Assembly (NCBI RefSeq): GCF_002845985.1
Contig: NZ_PDFK01000003.1
Coordinates: forward strand, 186,001-250,000
Reading direction: 5' to 3'
Source of the DNA: Lysinibacillus fusiformis
Lineage (GTDB): Bacteria > Bacillota > Bacilli > Bacillales_A > Planococcaceae
Length of the DNA stretch: 64,000 nucleotides
The notes beneath the pieces are model-generated. The model searched no databases. It saw only the letters and a list, made by a program, of their open reading frames with translations, and was not told the origin of the DNA. The position numbers were made by a program, and so were the translations under genes. Of this stretch, positions 7,286 through 15,584 are shown one piece after another. Positions within the stretch are counted from its first letter, which is position 1. The number at the start of each line of letters is the position of its first letter.

Positions 7286-8254
7286 TTGTACTTACATAAG
7301 GTGTTAAAATCAATAGTATTTCTTGCTTTACTCGCTATACTGACGGCTTGTGGCAATGCCAATGACAGCGCCGATTCCAATACTAATAAGGACACTTCCA
7401 AAACAGCTGAAACAACAGAATCAGCTACAAAAATAATCAAAACACAACGTGGTGATATTGAAATACCACGTCAAGCAAAGCGGATTATAACAGACGGCTA
7501 TTTACCAGAATTACTTGTGTTAGGTATCAAGCCAATCGGCTCTACCCAATGGGATTTGGAGAACAAAGTAATTCAAGATCAGATTGATGGCATTGAAACC
7601 ACTGGGGAAAGATCATTGGAGACAATCGTTCAGCTGAAACCGGATTTAATCATCACTTGGGTGGGTGATGAAAAGATTCTTCAGCAGTATGAGAAAATCG
7701 CACCTACGCTTGCGCTCCCTTATAGCTCTTCAGGTGATATTTATGAAATAATGCGTCTTTTGGGCGATGCTTTGGACAAAAAAGATGAAGCCGAGCAATG
7801 GATTAAGCATTTAGATAAGACCGCAGAGGAAGCACGAGCACAGCTTGCGAATATTATTAAACCCGACGATACTTTTGCACTTATGGGCGTTTTTGTAGTA
7901 GATAAAGGATTTTATATTTATGGTGACGGAGGCTATAGGGGTGGTGAAGCCATCTACAAACATCTTCAATTAAAGCCACCAGCGAAACAACAGAAGGAAA
8001 TGATTGGGAAAGAGTCCTATCGACAAGTTTCGTACGAAGTCATTCCTGAATATGCTGGTGATTATATTTTCATCGATCAGGGAGATTTAATCTCAGAAGT
8101 ATGGGGTGAGAGTGAGGGACTTTGGAAGTCACTAGACGCCGTGAAAAATGACCGAGTGTTCAAGCTGGACCCAGATTTATTCTGGGGCAATGATCCAATA
8201 TCATTAGAGCTGCAAATCAAAGAAGTAGTAAAAATGTTGACTAATAAACAATGA
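7286..8254 (+). CDS. Fe3+-siderophore ABC transporter substrate-binding lipoprotein (FeuA-like)
   Basis: Start chosen at TTG 7286, which follows AAGGAGG by 7 bases; a longer reading from 7208 would run through the promoter and Fur box. The 322-residue product begins with a lipoprotein signal, VFLALLAILTAC, with the lipobox Cys at about residue 23, then a Ser/Thr/Asn-rich linker and a helical-backbone binding fold with typical segments KRIITDGYLPELLVLGIKPIG, ETIVQLKPDLIIT and LWKSLDAVKNDRVFKLD. It captures ferric siderophore on the outer face of the membrane. No permease or ATPase genes follow, so it must use a transporter encoded elsewhere. Likely controlled by Fur and the Btr-like regulator upstream. 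Confidence 0.9.
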   Translation: MYLHKVLKSIVFLALLAILTACGNANDSADSNTNKDTSKTAETTESATKIIKTQRGDIEIPRQAKRIITDGYLPELLVLGIKPIGSTQWDLENKVIQDQIDGIETTGERSLETIVQLKPDLIITWVGDEKILQQYEKIAPTLALPYSSSGDIYEIMRLLGDALDKKDEAEQWIKHLDKTAEEARAQLANIIKPDDTFALMGVFVVDKGFYIYGDGGYRGGEAIYKHLQLKPPAKQQKEMIGKESYRQVSYEVIPEYAGDYIFIDQGDLISEVWGESEGLWKSLDAVKNDRVFKLDPDLFWGNDPISLELQIKEVVKMLTNKQ

Positions 8255-8271
8255 GAATGACATAAATCATT

Positions 8272-8302
8272 AAAGGCCGCTCGTAATGAGTGGTCTTTAT
8301 TG
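8272..8302 (+). terminator. Rho-independent terminator after the siderophore-binding lipoprotein gene
   Basis: AAAGGCCGCTC and GAGTGGTCTTT form a wobble-containing stem around GTAAT, followed by ATTGTTG; the T-run is short. Confidence 0.55.
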
Positions 8303-8352
8303 TTGTTAGATAAAAAATAAATATACATTTATTTGTAAAAAAAAATGAAGCT

Positions 8353-8433
8353 TTACGGTACAATGAAAAGAGGCTTACTAATAACTTGGTACATCCCAGC
8401 AAAAATAAGAATGACAAACAATAGGTCCATCAT
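8353..8433 (-). CDS. Possible 26-residue single-span membrane peptide
   Basis: Two tandem ATG codons (8433, 8430) follow AAGGTG. The peptide MMDLLFVILIFAGMYQ... is one hydrophobic helix with a short KPLFIVP tail. The layout, a close ribosome binding site and then ATGATG and one helix, is the same as in the peptide at 58172-58270. No family is recognised, and the short length leaves it uncertain. Confidence 0.35.
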   Translation of the reverse strand: MMDLLFVILIFAGMYQVISKPLFIVP

Positions 8434-8647
8434 ACACCTTCTTTCTATTTTTACGATCATTGTAACAGGAATTTAGTAGTTAGATGGAGGTGCTTTTAAT
8501 GAAGAGAGACGGTTGGTCAGGAGCTGAATTCATTAGATAAACAACGGTTTCGTATAGATAAAATAGATGACTATTAAAATGGTAGAACATGATAGTAATT
8601 GACACATTATTCAATGACTACTGATAGAAATAGAGAGGTTGCGTTTT

Positions 8648-9070
8648 ATGAAACAAATTCAATCAAGCAATATCCAACCCGAAGTGAAAGTACTATTATC
8701 CTATGCCACTTCAGACAAGAAAGTAGCTAGAGAGTACCAATTATATATGGAAAGTCCAGAAAGAGTGTTATATGGCTATAGCATCGAGCAAGAAATGGTG
8801 GGGTGTATCGGAATCGCAAAGAGGGATGGAAATCACTGTGAAATTAAACATCTTGCTGTATCACCAACGAATCGTGGAAAAGGGATTGGACGTGAGATGA
8901 TTCGATATTTGAAAGAACACTATTCATTTTCTACGATTTATGCAGAAACGGACGAAGAAGCAGTCCATTTTTATAAAAATATTGGGTTTCACATTACAAG
9001 CTTAGGTGAAAAATACCCAGGTGTGGAGCGTTTTGCCTGCCTTTACAACTGCACTACTAATAGTCTGTAA
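8648..9070 (+). CDS. GNAT-family N-acetyltransferase
   Basis: A 140-residue single-domain GNAT. ATG 8648 is chosen because AGAGAGG lies about 10 bases upstream; an in-frame TTG three codons earlier is too close to it. The acetyl-CoA-binding motif A is clear: IKHLAVSPTNRGKGIGREMIRYL (R-G-K-G-I-G), followed by YAETDEEAVHFYKNIGFHI typical of motif B. The acceptor substrate cannot be told. It stands alone between the siderophore locus and a DUF2306 gene. Confidence 0.88.
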   Translation: MKQIQSSNIQPEVKVLLSYATSDKKVAREYQLYMESPERVLYGYSIEQEMVGCIGIAKRDGNHCEIKHLAVSPTNRGKGIGREMIRYLKEHYSFSTIYAETDEEAVHFYKNIGFHITSLGEKYPGVERFACLYNCTTNSL

Positions 9071-9135
9071 CGGCTATTTTTATGTCAGAGCGTAGTCAAT
9101 TGCAATATTAGGTTTCAAAAGAAAGGAGCTGTAGT

Positions 9136-9789
9136 ATGAGAAAAAAATGGTGGTTCATTGTAAGTGGCTTGGCGATAATGATAGCGGGCTATTCGGTCGT
9201 TCAATATATCGTATTCCATGCACAACAGGCTGGGTTTGTTCAATTAAAGCTCATGCTTAGCGCTACATTGAATTCCTTTTGGTATAGTATGCTTTACATT
9301 CATATCATTTTTGGTGTATTAGCCCTCGTAATCGGCCCTTTTACATTGTCCTCCACCTTAAGAGAGAAAAATATGAAACGTCATAAACGATTAGGTAGCA
9401 TCTACATGGTTAGTATTTTGTTCGGTGGTGTGGTAGGACTTTATTTAGCATTTCACGCAACTGGGGGATGGGTAGCACAGCTAGGCTTCGCTTTATTATC
9501 TATAGGCTGGCTCATCACAATGTTTCAAGCACTAGCTAACATTAAAAAAAGAAACATCCAAGGACATCAAAAATGGATGCTAAGAAATTATGCTTTAACC
9601 TTTGCGGCAGTGACATTGCGAATCTACCTCCCCTTATTTACTGTATTATTTGGCTTTGAAAATTTCCAGTATAGTTATGCCGTCATCGCGTGGTTATGTT
9701 GGGTGCCAAATTTATTCGTGATGGAATGGTATATTCAGCGCAAGCTTCATGTCTTTATAGACAATCGACATGTAACAAAGACGACTTGA
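9136..9789 (+). CDS. DUF2306-like multispan membrane protein
   Basis: A 217-residue integral membrane protein with about six hydrophobic helices, starting MRKKWWFIVSGLAIMIAGYSV. Features typical of DUF2306 include the IHIIFGVLALVIGPFTL segment followed by RHKRLGSIYM (a conserved R-H/R-LGxxY), GHQKWMLRNYALTFAAVTLRIYL and a late Trp-rich helix. The conserved His and Arg between helices suggest a haem- or quinone-type redox membrane protein, but the function of the family is unknown. ATG follows AAAGGAGCTG. Confidence 0.75.
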   Translation: MRKKWWFIVSGLAIMIAGYSVVQYIVFHAQQAGFVQLKLMLSATLNSFWYSMLYIHIIFGVLALVIGPFTLSSTLREKNMKRHKRLGSIYMVSILFGGVVGLYLAFHATGGWVAQLGFALLSIGWLITMFQALANIKKRNIQGHQKWMLRNYALTFAAVTLRIYLPLFTVLFGFENFQYSYAVIAWLCWVPNLFVMEWYIQRKLHVFIDNRHVTKTT

Positions 9790-10021
9790 TTTGCAATAGA
9801 TTAAAGAGAATGTAAAGCATAGTGAATTCAATAATCACTAGTAATCATTTCTGTGCTTGTAAAGATAGGATACCAGCAATTGACTCTTTAGCCATTCCTC
9901 AGTATGCACATCCTTCTCCTCATAATTATGCGAATATTCTCGACAAGGTAACAGTAGTAGAGTATTGTTTTAGTAAGAGAAGTTATTATTTAGTTACTTT
10001 GGAGAAATAAGGGGAATGACT

Positions 10022-11059
10022 ATGCATACAAAATTACAAAATATTATAGTGGACATACAACAGAATCTTGATTTTTCAGGAACAATTCTAGTAGAAAATC
10101 AAGAGAAGGCTGCCTTAGTCAATCAAAGCTTTGGCTATGCAAATCGCTCGGAGCAAATCGAAAATAACACAAAAACGCGTTTTGGTATTGCATCTGGCTG
10201 TAAACTTTTTACTGCAATTGCTATTTGTCAGCTTATCGAAAAAGGAAGGCTTTCTTTGGACAGTAAAGTAAGTGACTGTTTAAACCATCATTTTAAGCAT
10301 TTGGATGAGCAGATTACTATTGAACATCTGCTAACGCATACCTCAGGAATTGCAGATTATTTTGATGAGGAAGAAATGGAGAATTTTGAAGAATTATGGG
10401 TTGAAAATCCAATGTATCAACTTCGAACATTGTGTGATTTCTTACCTTTATTTCAGGATCGGCCGATGAAATATAGAGTAGGGGAGAGATTTCATTACAA
10501 CAATGCCGGGTATATTTTATTAGGCTTAGTTGTTGAGCATATTTCTGGTATGAACTTTTCTGACTACATTCAAAAAAATGTATTTGAGCCAGCGAATATG
10601 AAGGAATCGGGCTATTTCTCATTAGATTCTCTACCATCTAATACTGCAATAGGATACATAGATAACCCGAATGGTACATGGAAAACAAATATCTACTCCT
10701 TACCTGTAAAAGGAGGTTCGGATGGAGGAGCATTTGTAACGGCGAAGGATATGTCAAAGCTGTGGCATGCGCTGATGAACTTTGACCTTTTAAGTGAAGC
10801 TGTCACAAAACAACTGCTAACGCCTCATGTTGAGATGAATGAAAGTGATAGTTACGGGTATGGTGTATGGATTAAGAAAAACAGTGAACAATCTATTTTA
10901 AAATATCATGTGATGGGATACGATCCAGGTGTGTGCTTCCATTCAGCTTATTATCCTGACTGCTCAACCAAAGTAGTTGTCTGTTCAAATAAATCGAGTG
11001 GAGCTATGAACATCATGAAGGGCATAGAAGCAGCATTATTATCAGCTCAAACCTTATAA
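10022..11059 (+). CDS. Serine hydrolase, beta-lactamase (class C/penicillin-binding) family
   Basis: Start ATG 10022 is preferred to the in-frame ATG at 10016 because AAGGGGA ends right at the latter. The protein of about 345 residues shows the SxxK nucleophile motif (S-G-C-K near residue 60), a Y-N-N motif near residue 160 (HYNNAGYILLG), LLTHTSGI and KGGSDGGAFVTAKDMSKLWHAL, which mark the beta-lactamase/D-Ala esterase-like fold. There is no signal peptide, so it is probably cytoplasmic and an esterase or peptidase rather than a lactamase. Terminator follows at 11067. Confidence 0.88.
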   Translation: MHTKLQNIIVDIQQNLDFSGTILVENQEKAALVNQSFGYANRSEQIENNTKTRFGIASGCKLFTAIAICQLIEKGRLSLDSKVSDCLNHHFKHLDEQITIEHLLTHTSGIADYFDEEEMENFEELWVENPMYQLRTLCDFLPLFQDRPMKYRVGERFHYNNAGYILLGLVVEHISGMNFSDYIQKNVFEPANMKESGYFSLDSLPSNTAIGYIDNPNGTWKTNIYSLPVKGGSDGGAFVTAKDMSKLWHALMNFDLLSEAVTKQLLTPHVEMNESDSYGYGVWIKKNSEQSILKYHVMGYDPGVCFHSAYYPDCSTKVVVCSNKSSGAMNIMKGIEAALLSAQTL

Positions 11060-11066
11060 AATAAAT

Positions 11067-11102
11067 AGAGCCTATGTGGAAACAAATTTACACATAGGCT
11101 CT
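11067..11102 (+). terminator. Terminator after the serine hydrolase gene
   Basis: AGAGCCTATGTG pairs perfectly with CACATAGGCTCT around a 12-base loop; only a weak T-run (AATGTTT) follows. Confidence 0.55.
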
Positions 11103-11172
11103 AATGTTTAATAGCCATTGGTCGAATATTGCCCTTGTGTGTAAGTGCTTTTTCTTCTCATTACCTATGAAG

Positions 11173-11367
11173 CTATTGACTGCTTGCGAGTGTATAACTA
11201 ATACTCCAAACAATTAATATAAAGGTTATTATGACAATCCTCGATTCAGTCGTTGTCGTGTATTGTCCCTTACTGAATTTTTTGAGTAGCTTAATAAGGT
11301 AATAGCTAAACAAAAAAGCGTAGAGGGGCATTAAATAAAAATTACTAAAGAAAAAAAACATTTCCAT
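11173..11367 (-). CDS. Small two-span membrane protein, 64 residues
   Basis: ATG at 11367 follows AAAGGTTG; an upstream in-frame ATG lacks a ribosome binding site. The product MEMFFFFSNFYLMPLYAFLF... has two hydrophobic helices (about 3-24 and 43-60) separated by a basic loop KLLKKFSKGQY. It is not a recognised family. It runs in the same direction as the gene at 11509-11814, but a terminator lies between them. Confidence 0.5.
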   Translation of the reverse strand: MEMFFFFSNFYLMPLYAFLFSYYLIKLLKKFSKGQYTTTTESRIVIITFILIVWSISYTLASSQ

Positions 11368-11421
11368 AGCTGAACAACCTTTCTTATCCTTATTAAAAAT
11401 CAAAGGATTATTGTGCAAACT

Positions 11422-11450
11422 GATTAAAAAGAGCTACTTTAATAAGTAGC
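11422..11450 (-). terminator. Minus-strand terminator
   Basis: On the minus strand GGCTACTT, loop, AAGTAGC is followed by TCTTTTTAATC. It ends transcription of the membrane protein gene at 11509-11814. Confidence 0.65.
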
Positions 11451-11508
11451 CCCAAATTTGTTAATATTAGTATATTATTTTGTCTCTATTCCTGCAATCG
11501 TTACATTC

Positions 11509-11814
11509 TTATGGAGTGCTATGTTTCTGTTTTTTGATTTTCTTTTGTTTATAGGTAATATAAGATGTTTTCAATGAAGCGTAACTACCAATGGCTGCGT
11601 AGCCATAAAACCAGCCCATAAAAAGCCCAGCAAGAAGGTTATGACGATGGCTGATGAAAATGGAAATGAATAAGCCGACGATTAATGCAATGGTCGGAAC
11701 CCAAAAAGGTTTGATATGCCCCAATTTTTTAATTAGTTGCGTAACAATCATCACGACAGGGACTGCAATGACAGCATCCCAAAAATTTGTATGTATTAGC
11801 GGAAAATGCTCCAT
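11509..11814 (-). CDS. Holin-like small membrane protein, 101 residues
   Basis: ATG 11814 sits 6 bases after GAGGTG. MEHFPLIHTNFWDAVIAVPVVMIVTQLIKKLG... contains three predicted hydrophobic segments (about 13-29, 40-57, 64-82) and a strongly basic, Lys-rich C-terminus (KQKKIKKQKH). This pattern resembles phage-type holins and related small membrane proteins, but there is no phage context or endolysin nearby. I treat the holin similarity as shape only. Confidence 0.6.
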   Translation of the reverse strand: MEHFPLIHTNFWDAVIAVPVVMIVTQLIKKLGHIKPFWVPTIALIVGLFISIFISHRHNLLAGLFMGWFYGYAAIGSYASLKTSYITYKQKKIKKQKHSTP

Positions 11815-12026
11815 ATCTCTCACCTCAAGTAGACTGATTTAGAACTTATTGTGGACATGAAGTAAGATTTTATGCAAAAGAAGATGAGGAGAGCTTGTAG
11901 GAATAGGCAAGCAAAAGAACATGATAATTAGCTTTGTCCTTTTAAGTGTCATCAAATGGAAATAGAGATTGAAATAGTTCGTCGAAAAAAATTTGTTTAA
12001 CAAATCCATGATTAAAGAGGTATGCT

Positions 12027-12551
12027 ATGTTTCCTATATTACAAACTGAACGATTAGTATTAAGAGAATTAGGGAGTCCTGATGCACAAGCTCTTCTTGA
12101 TTGCTTTTCGAATCCTGAAGTTTTGCGCCATTATGGGCAACAACCCTTAACGAGCTTAGTACAAGTGCAACAAATCATTAAAAATTTTGCAAACAATTTT
12201 ACCGAAAAACGTGGTATTAAATGGGGTATTGCATTAAAAGAACAAGAAGGCATTATTGGTACACTTGGCTTTCAAGAGTGGTCAATGGAGCATCGAAGAG
12301 CAGAAATCAGCTACGCACTATTTCCTGACTATTGGGGAAAGGGCTATGCTCAGGAAGCTGTGAAAAGAGCCATTTCCTATGGTTTTGAAGAGATGGATTT
12401 AGTACGTATTGGTGCTATTGTTTTTACAGAAAATGAAGCTTCTCAGCTACTATTGCAAAAAATAGGTTTCGAACAAGAAGGATTATTAAAAAAATATATG
12501 CATCAAAACAATATGCCACATGATACATATATGTATTCACTCATAAAATAA
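12027..12551 (+). CDS. GNAT acetyltransferase, RimJ/RimL type
   Basis: A 174-residue protein starting ...ILQTERLVLRELGSPDAQALLDCFSNPEVLRHYG, the classical N-terminus of the Acetyltransf_3 (RimL-like) group, with EISYALFPDYWGKGYAQEAVKRAISYGFEEM carrying the acetyl-CoA loop (W-G-K-G-Y-A) and GAIVFTENEASQLLLQKIGFEQEGLL. Such enzymes acetylate protein N-termini, amino acids or drugs; the substrate is unknown here. ATG behind AGAGGT. The IS3 element begins 29 bases after its stop codon. Confidence 0.9.
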   Translation: MFPILQTERLVLRELGSPDAQALLDCFSNPEVLRHYGQQPLTSLVQVQQIIKNFANNFTEKRGIKWGIALKEQEGIIGTLGFQEWSMEHRRAEISYALFPDYWGKGYAQEAVKRAISYGFEEMDLVRIGAIVFTENEASQLLLQKIGFEQEGLLKKYMHQNNMPHDTYMYSLIK

Positions 12552-12646
12552 AAAATTTTTTAAGACCAGATTCCCTAAGTGATATGCTCCCTATTAGGTA
12601 GACAGATTAAAAAATAAAATTTGTTTATCTAAGGGGAGTATTTTTT

Positions 12647-13327
12647 ATGGGGCGAAGCAAACATCCACTCGAGTTAAAACTACATATCCTTCAATTGTTT
12701 GAAGAAGGTAACTATTCTATCAATGAATTGTGTGAAAGGTATTCATTAAATCATCAAACTTTATATAGCTGGAAAATGAAATATGAGACAAGTGGACGTG
12801 ATGGATTACACGAAGCTACTTCATGGAAATTTTATTCAAAAGAGTTAAAATTAGCGGCTGTGGAGGACTACATTCAACGAAATTATTCACAGATGGAGGT
12901 GTTGGCGAAATACGAGATTAGCAGTACCTCCGTTTTAAAAAGCTGGGTAAAAAAGTATACTAGCCATAGTGAAATAAAAGATTCAGGTAAAGGAATGAGT
13001 CAAGCTATGACAGAAGGAAGAAAGACAACTTTTGAAGAACGTATTGAGATTGTCGAGTACTGTTTGAAACACCAGAAAAATTATCAGTTGGCAGCGCATA
13101 CCTATGGTGTTTCGTATCAACAGGTATATCAATGGACGAAGAAATTTGAAACGAACGGTGAAGAGGGATTACGTGATCGTCGCGGTCGCACAAAAGATGA
13201 AGTCGAATTAACCGTTGAGGAGAAATTGAAATTAGAGATTCAACGTATTGAACGTGAAAATGAACGTTTACGTGCAGAAAATTTATTTTTAAAAAAGTTA
13301 GAGGAAATCGAAAGGAGGCGTCGTTAA
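12647..13327 (+). CDS. IS3-family transposase OrfA
   Basis: The 226-residue protein carries two helix-turn-helix modules in series (about 6-55, KLHILQLFEEGNYSINELCERYSLNHQTLYSWKMKYE; and about 125-175, IVEYCLKHQKNYQLAAHTYGVSYQQVYQWTKKFE), which bind the IS ends. They are followed by a leucine-zipper helix rich in Glu/Arg/Leu (about 190-226). ATG follows AAGGGGAGT. It is expressed alone, as inhibitor or DNA-binding protein, or as the N-terminus of an OrfAB fusion by frameshifting at 13291. Confidence 0.92.
   Translation: MGRSKHPLELKLHILQLFEEGNYSINELCERYSLNHQTLYSWKMKYETSGRDGLHEATSWKFYSKELKLAAVEDYIQRNYSQMEVLAKYEISSTSVLKSWVKKYTSHSEIKDSGKGMSQAMTEGRKTTFEERIEIVEYCLKHQKNYQLAAHTYGVSYQQVYQWTKKFETNGEEGLRDRRGRTKDEVELTVEEKLKLEIQRIERENERLRAENLFLKKLEEIERRRR
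13291..13297 (+). promoter_or_regulatory. Programmed -1 frameshift site, A AAA AAG
   Basis: In the orfA frame the codons read TTA AAA AAG, giving the heptamer A-AAA-AAG. Slipping back one base moves into the orfB frame, which has been open since 13264. Ten codons later orfA stops. This is the standard way IS3 elements make the OrfAB transposase. Confidence 0.8.
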
Positions 13328-14220
13328 GCCAAATACGTCTACAGCAACGCTATTTAGCGATTCAAGAATTACATCAAGAGGAAGAACTTTCGATTCTTTT
13401 ACTATGTGAAATAGCTGATGTTTCGCGTGCAGCTTACTATAAGTGGCTAAGTCGCAAGCCTTCTAACAGAGAAGTTGAAAATGAAGCAATTTTAAAGGAC
13501 ATTCATCTCCTTTACCAACAAGTTAATGGCATTTACGGCTATCGTCGTACAACGTTGGCAATCAATCGTCAGCGAAAAGAAAATAATCAGGCGATGGTTA
13601 ACGAAAAGCGTATTTATCGTTTAATGCAGATTAGTGGATTGAAGTCTGTTATTCGTAGAAAGCGCAAGCCCTATCGTAAATCCCCAGCACATCATGTGGC
13701 GGAGAACGTATTAAACCGAGCATTTACATCGGAAAAGCCAAATGAAAAATGGTGTACAGATGTCACAGAGTTTAAGTGTGGAAATGGAAAAAAAGCTTAT
13801 TTAAGTGCAATTATCGATTTATATGATGGTTCGATTGTGAGTTATGTATTGGGTCATTCGAATAATAATTCCCTCGTTTTCAAAACTATAAAATCAGCAG
13901 TTGAATCATTACAACCAGACGAGCAACCATTGATACATAGCGATCGGGGTTTTCAATATACATCGAAGGAATATAAGCGGATTGTAGAAAAAGCTAATAT
14001 GACGCGAAGTATGTCCCGTGTTGGTCGATGTATTGATAACGGACCAATTGAATCATTTTGGGGCACATTGAAGTGTGAGAAGTATTATTTACATAAGTAC
14101 GATTCATATGAAGAGTTAAAACTAGCGATTGATGATTATATTCATTTTTATAATTACTATCGTTATCAGAAACGATTAAACGGCTTGAGTCCGTTAGAAT
14201 TCAGGACTCAAGCCGCTTAA
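13297..14220 (+). CDS. IS3-family transposase OrfB (made as OrfAB by frameshift)
   Basis: Starting after the slippery site the frame gives about 307 residues. It has no good independent start near the end of orfA, so expression as OrfAB is expected. The integrase-type catalytic core is complete: Asp in WCTDVTEFKCGNGKKAYLSAIIDLYD, Asp in PLIHSDRGFQYTSKEYK, and Glu in GRCIDNGPIESFWGTLKCEKYY, then the YIHFYNYYRYQKRLNGLSPLEFR signature of the family. A HTH_21-like segment (LLYQQVNGIYGYRRTTLAINRQ) precedes it. The gene is intact, so the element may be active. Confidence 0.9.
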   Translation, partial: VRGNRKEASLSQIRLQQRYLAIQELHQEEELSILLLCEIADVSRAAYYKWLSRKPSNREVENEAILKDIHLLYQQVNGIYGYRRTTLAINRQRKENNQAMVNEKRIYRLMQISGLKSVIRRKRKPYRKSPAHHVAENVLNRAFTSEKPNEKWCTDVTEFKCGNGKKAYLSAIIDLYDGSIVSYVLGHSNNNSLVFKTIKSAVESLQPDEQPLIHSDRGFQYTSKEYKRIVEKANMTRSMSRVGRCIDNGPIESFWGTLKCEKYYLHKYDSYEELKLAIDDYIHFYNYYRYQKRLNGLSPLEFRTQAA

Positions 14221-14269
14221 TACATTTTTTATTATTTCTACTGTCTACTTGACGGGGAGCTGTTCAAAG

Positions 14270-15439
14270 TTAGGGCTTCCGGTCTTTTTTTATAGTTTCT
14301 GTGAATGTTTTGCGACCTGGATTGATTTTAGCTACTTCCACATGAATTTTACTGATAGAATCCTCTGTTAATGGAATTTTTCCATCCTTTTCTAACCTTT
14401 TCCATGCTTTGACGTTGTCCCGATAAAGAGACTCTGATAATCGATAGATATCAACATCTAATTTTAAGCCTTCATTGAAGGTTTCATGGATTTCCTTTTT
14501 CACCTGTGTGATTATATGTTTTTCCAGCTCTTTTTCCGTTGTTTTTCCTTTAAAGCCATTAATGGTCGCATTGATTTTTAATTCGACTTCAAATGAAACA
14601 TCTTCCTTTTTGACATGTGGTTTCACATCGACATGAATTTTTTCAATACTCACGGTTAATTCTTCCTGACCATTTGTTTTTAATTGGAAGGTAATCTCAC
14701 CGCGATTTGTATAGTTATGCATCCATTGATTGCCTCTTGCTGCATTGTCTTGCAAAAATCCTTTAAAGCCATCTTTTGATAGGACACCAACCCCTGAAAA
14801 ATAAGTTTCTTCTGTTCGATCCTCATCTGTTTGCCAATCTTCTTTAATGGACACATATGGGATGGTCACTTCATGGCTTGGTTCATTTAAACCAATGACG
14901 ATATCTCTTATATTTTTGGGTTCAACAAAGGTTTCTTGTTCAGTTGGGTTAATCGGGTTACTTAATTTTGATGAGGACAAAGAATTTCTTAGGATGGGTG
15001 TGACAAGCAGCACTTCATCTACCGGATTTTTTGTACAGTACACCCAAATCTGGTACCTTGTATCGCGAAAACGTATCAATGTATCAATGACTGGAATAAA
15101 ATGTTCATTTTCCATGGCCCGCTCTGAAAAGAGAAGAAACCTCATATGACCCCAAAATATTTCCTGATCGGAGGAGCGATACAATTTGTAAATCGCTTCT
15201 TCTACTGTTTTGCCAGTGGCACGACCCACCTCCGCAGGAGCCACATCTGCACTGGGCTGAATCGATTTCGCAACATCGGCAAAATTAATCACCTGTAAAT
15301 AGACAACATATTCATCGTTTTCATAGTCTACACCTACTGCATTAATATAGTACATTCTCTGTGGTTCAGTAATATCCCAGCATCCAGCGAGTAAGGTCGT
15401 CAATCCAATAATCATTAAAATTTTGAAATATGGTTTCAT
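14270..15439 (-). CDS. Ger(x)C-family spore germination lipoprotein, orphan
   Basis: Start ATG 15439 follows GTGGAG; the frame extends upstream but without a ribosome binding site. The 389-residue lipoprotein begins MKPYFKILMIIGLTTLLAGCWD, with lipobox LLAGC and the invariant CWD of germinant receptor C subunits, and continues with the family segment VVYLQVINFADVAK, GHMRFLLFSERAMEN and a C-terminal domain ending RKTFTETIKKDRKP. C subunits of germinant receptors sit on the outer face of the spore inner membrane with A and B subunits. No A or B gene lies beside it. The IS3 element starts right after its stop. Confidence 0.9.
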   Translation of the reverse strand: MKPYFKILMIIGLTTLLAGCWDITEPQRMYYINAVGVDYENDEYVVYLQVINFADVAKSIQPSADVAPAEVGRATGKTVEEAIYKLYRSSDQEIFWGHMRFLLFSERAMENEHFIPVIDTLIRFRDTRYQIWVYCTKNPVDEVLLVTPILRNSLSSSKLSNPINPTEQETFVEPKNIRDIVIGLNEPSHEVTIPYVSIKEDWQTDEDRTEETYFSGVGVLSKDGFKGFLQDNAARGNQWMHNYTNRGEITFQLKTNGQEELTVSIEKIHVDVKPHVKKEDVSFEVELKINATINGFKGKTTEKELEKHIITQVKKEIHETFNEGLKLDVDIYRLSESLYRDNVKAWKRLEKDGKIPLTEDSISKIHVEVAKINPGRKTFTETIKKDRKP

Positions 15440-15584
15440 CGTTTCTCCACTCAAAAGCTCTACCATTGTATTTTATAATGTTAGCTTAGACAAAAGGTGG
15501 TTATTTTATAAAATGATTATTTGTTTGAGTGTGTATATTCAGCACTTGCTTGTTTGCGTTATGATGAGAGAAGAGGTGAATAAG

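Larger units (their letters stand above)
12580..14266 (+). mobile_element. IS3-family insertion sequence (IS150-like), complete
   Basis: The element begins TGATATGCTCCC and ends GGGGAGCTGTTCA; the ends are imperfect inverted repeats of about 38 bp sharing GCTCCC and GTAGACAG. It is flanked by AAG at 12577-12579 and 14267-14269, a 3-bp target duplication as expected for IS3. It carries orfA and orfB in a -1 relation with a slippery heptamer. Insertion took place 3 bases downstream of the stop codon of the minus-strand Ger(x)C gene, within a short palindrome (CCCTAA/TTAGGG). Confidence 0.88.

Noticed and set aside
8500-8541. 13-codon frame MKRDGWSGAEFIR behind GGAGGTG
   Set aside because: The ribosome binding site is good, but the peptide is too short and has no hydrophobic or leader-like character; possibly the start of a lost gene.
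9822-10010. 62-codon plus-strand frame before the serine hydrolase
   Set aside because: No ribosome binding site, odd composition (many Ser, His, Cys) and no similarity in look to a protein family.
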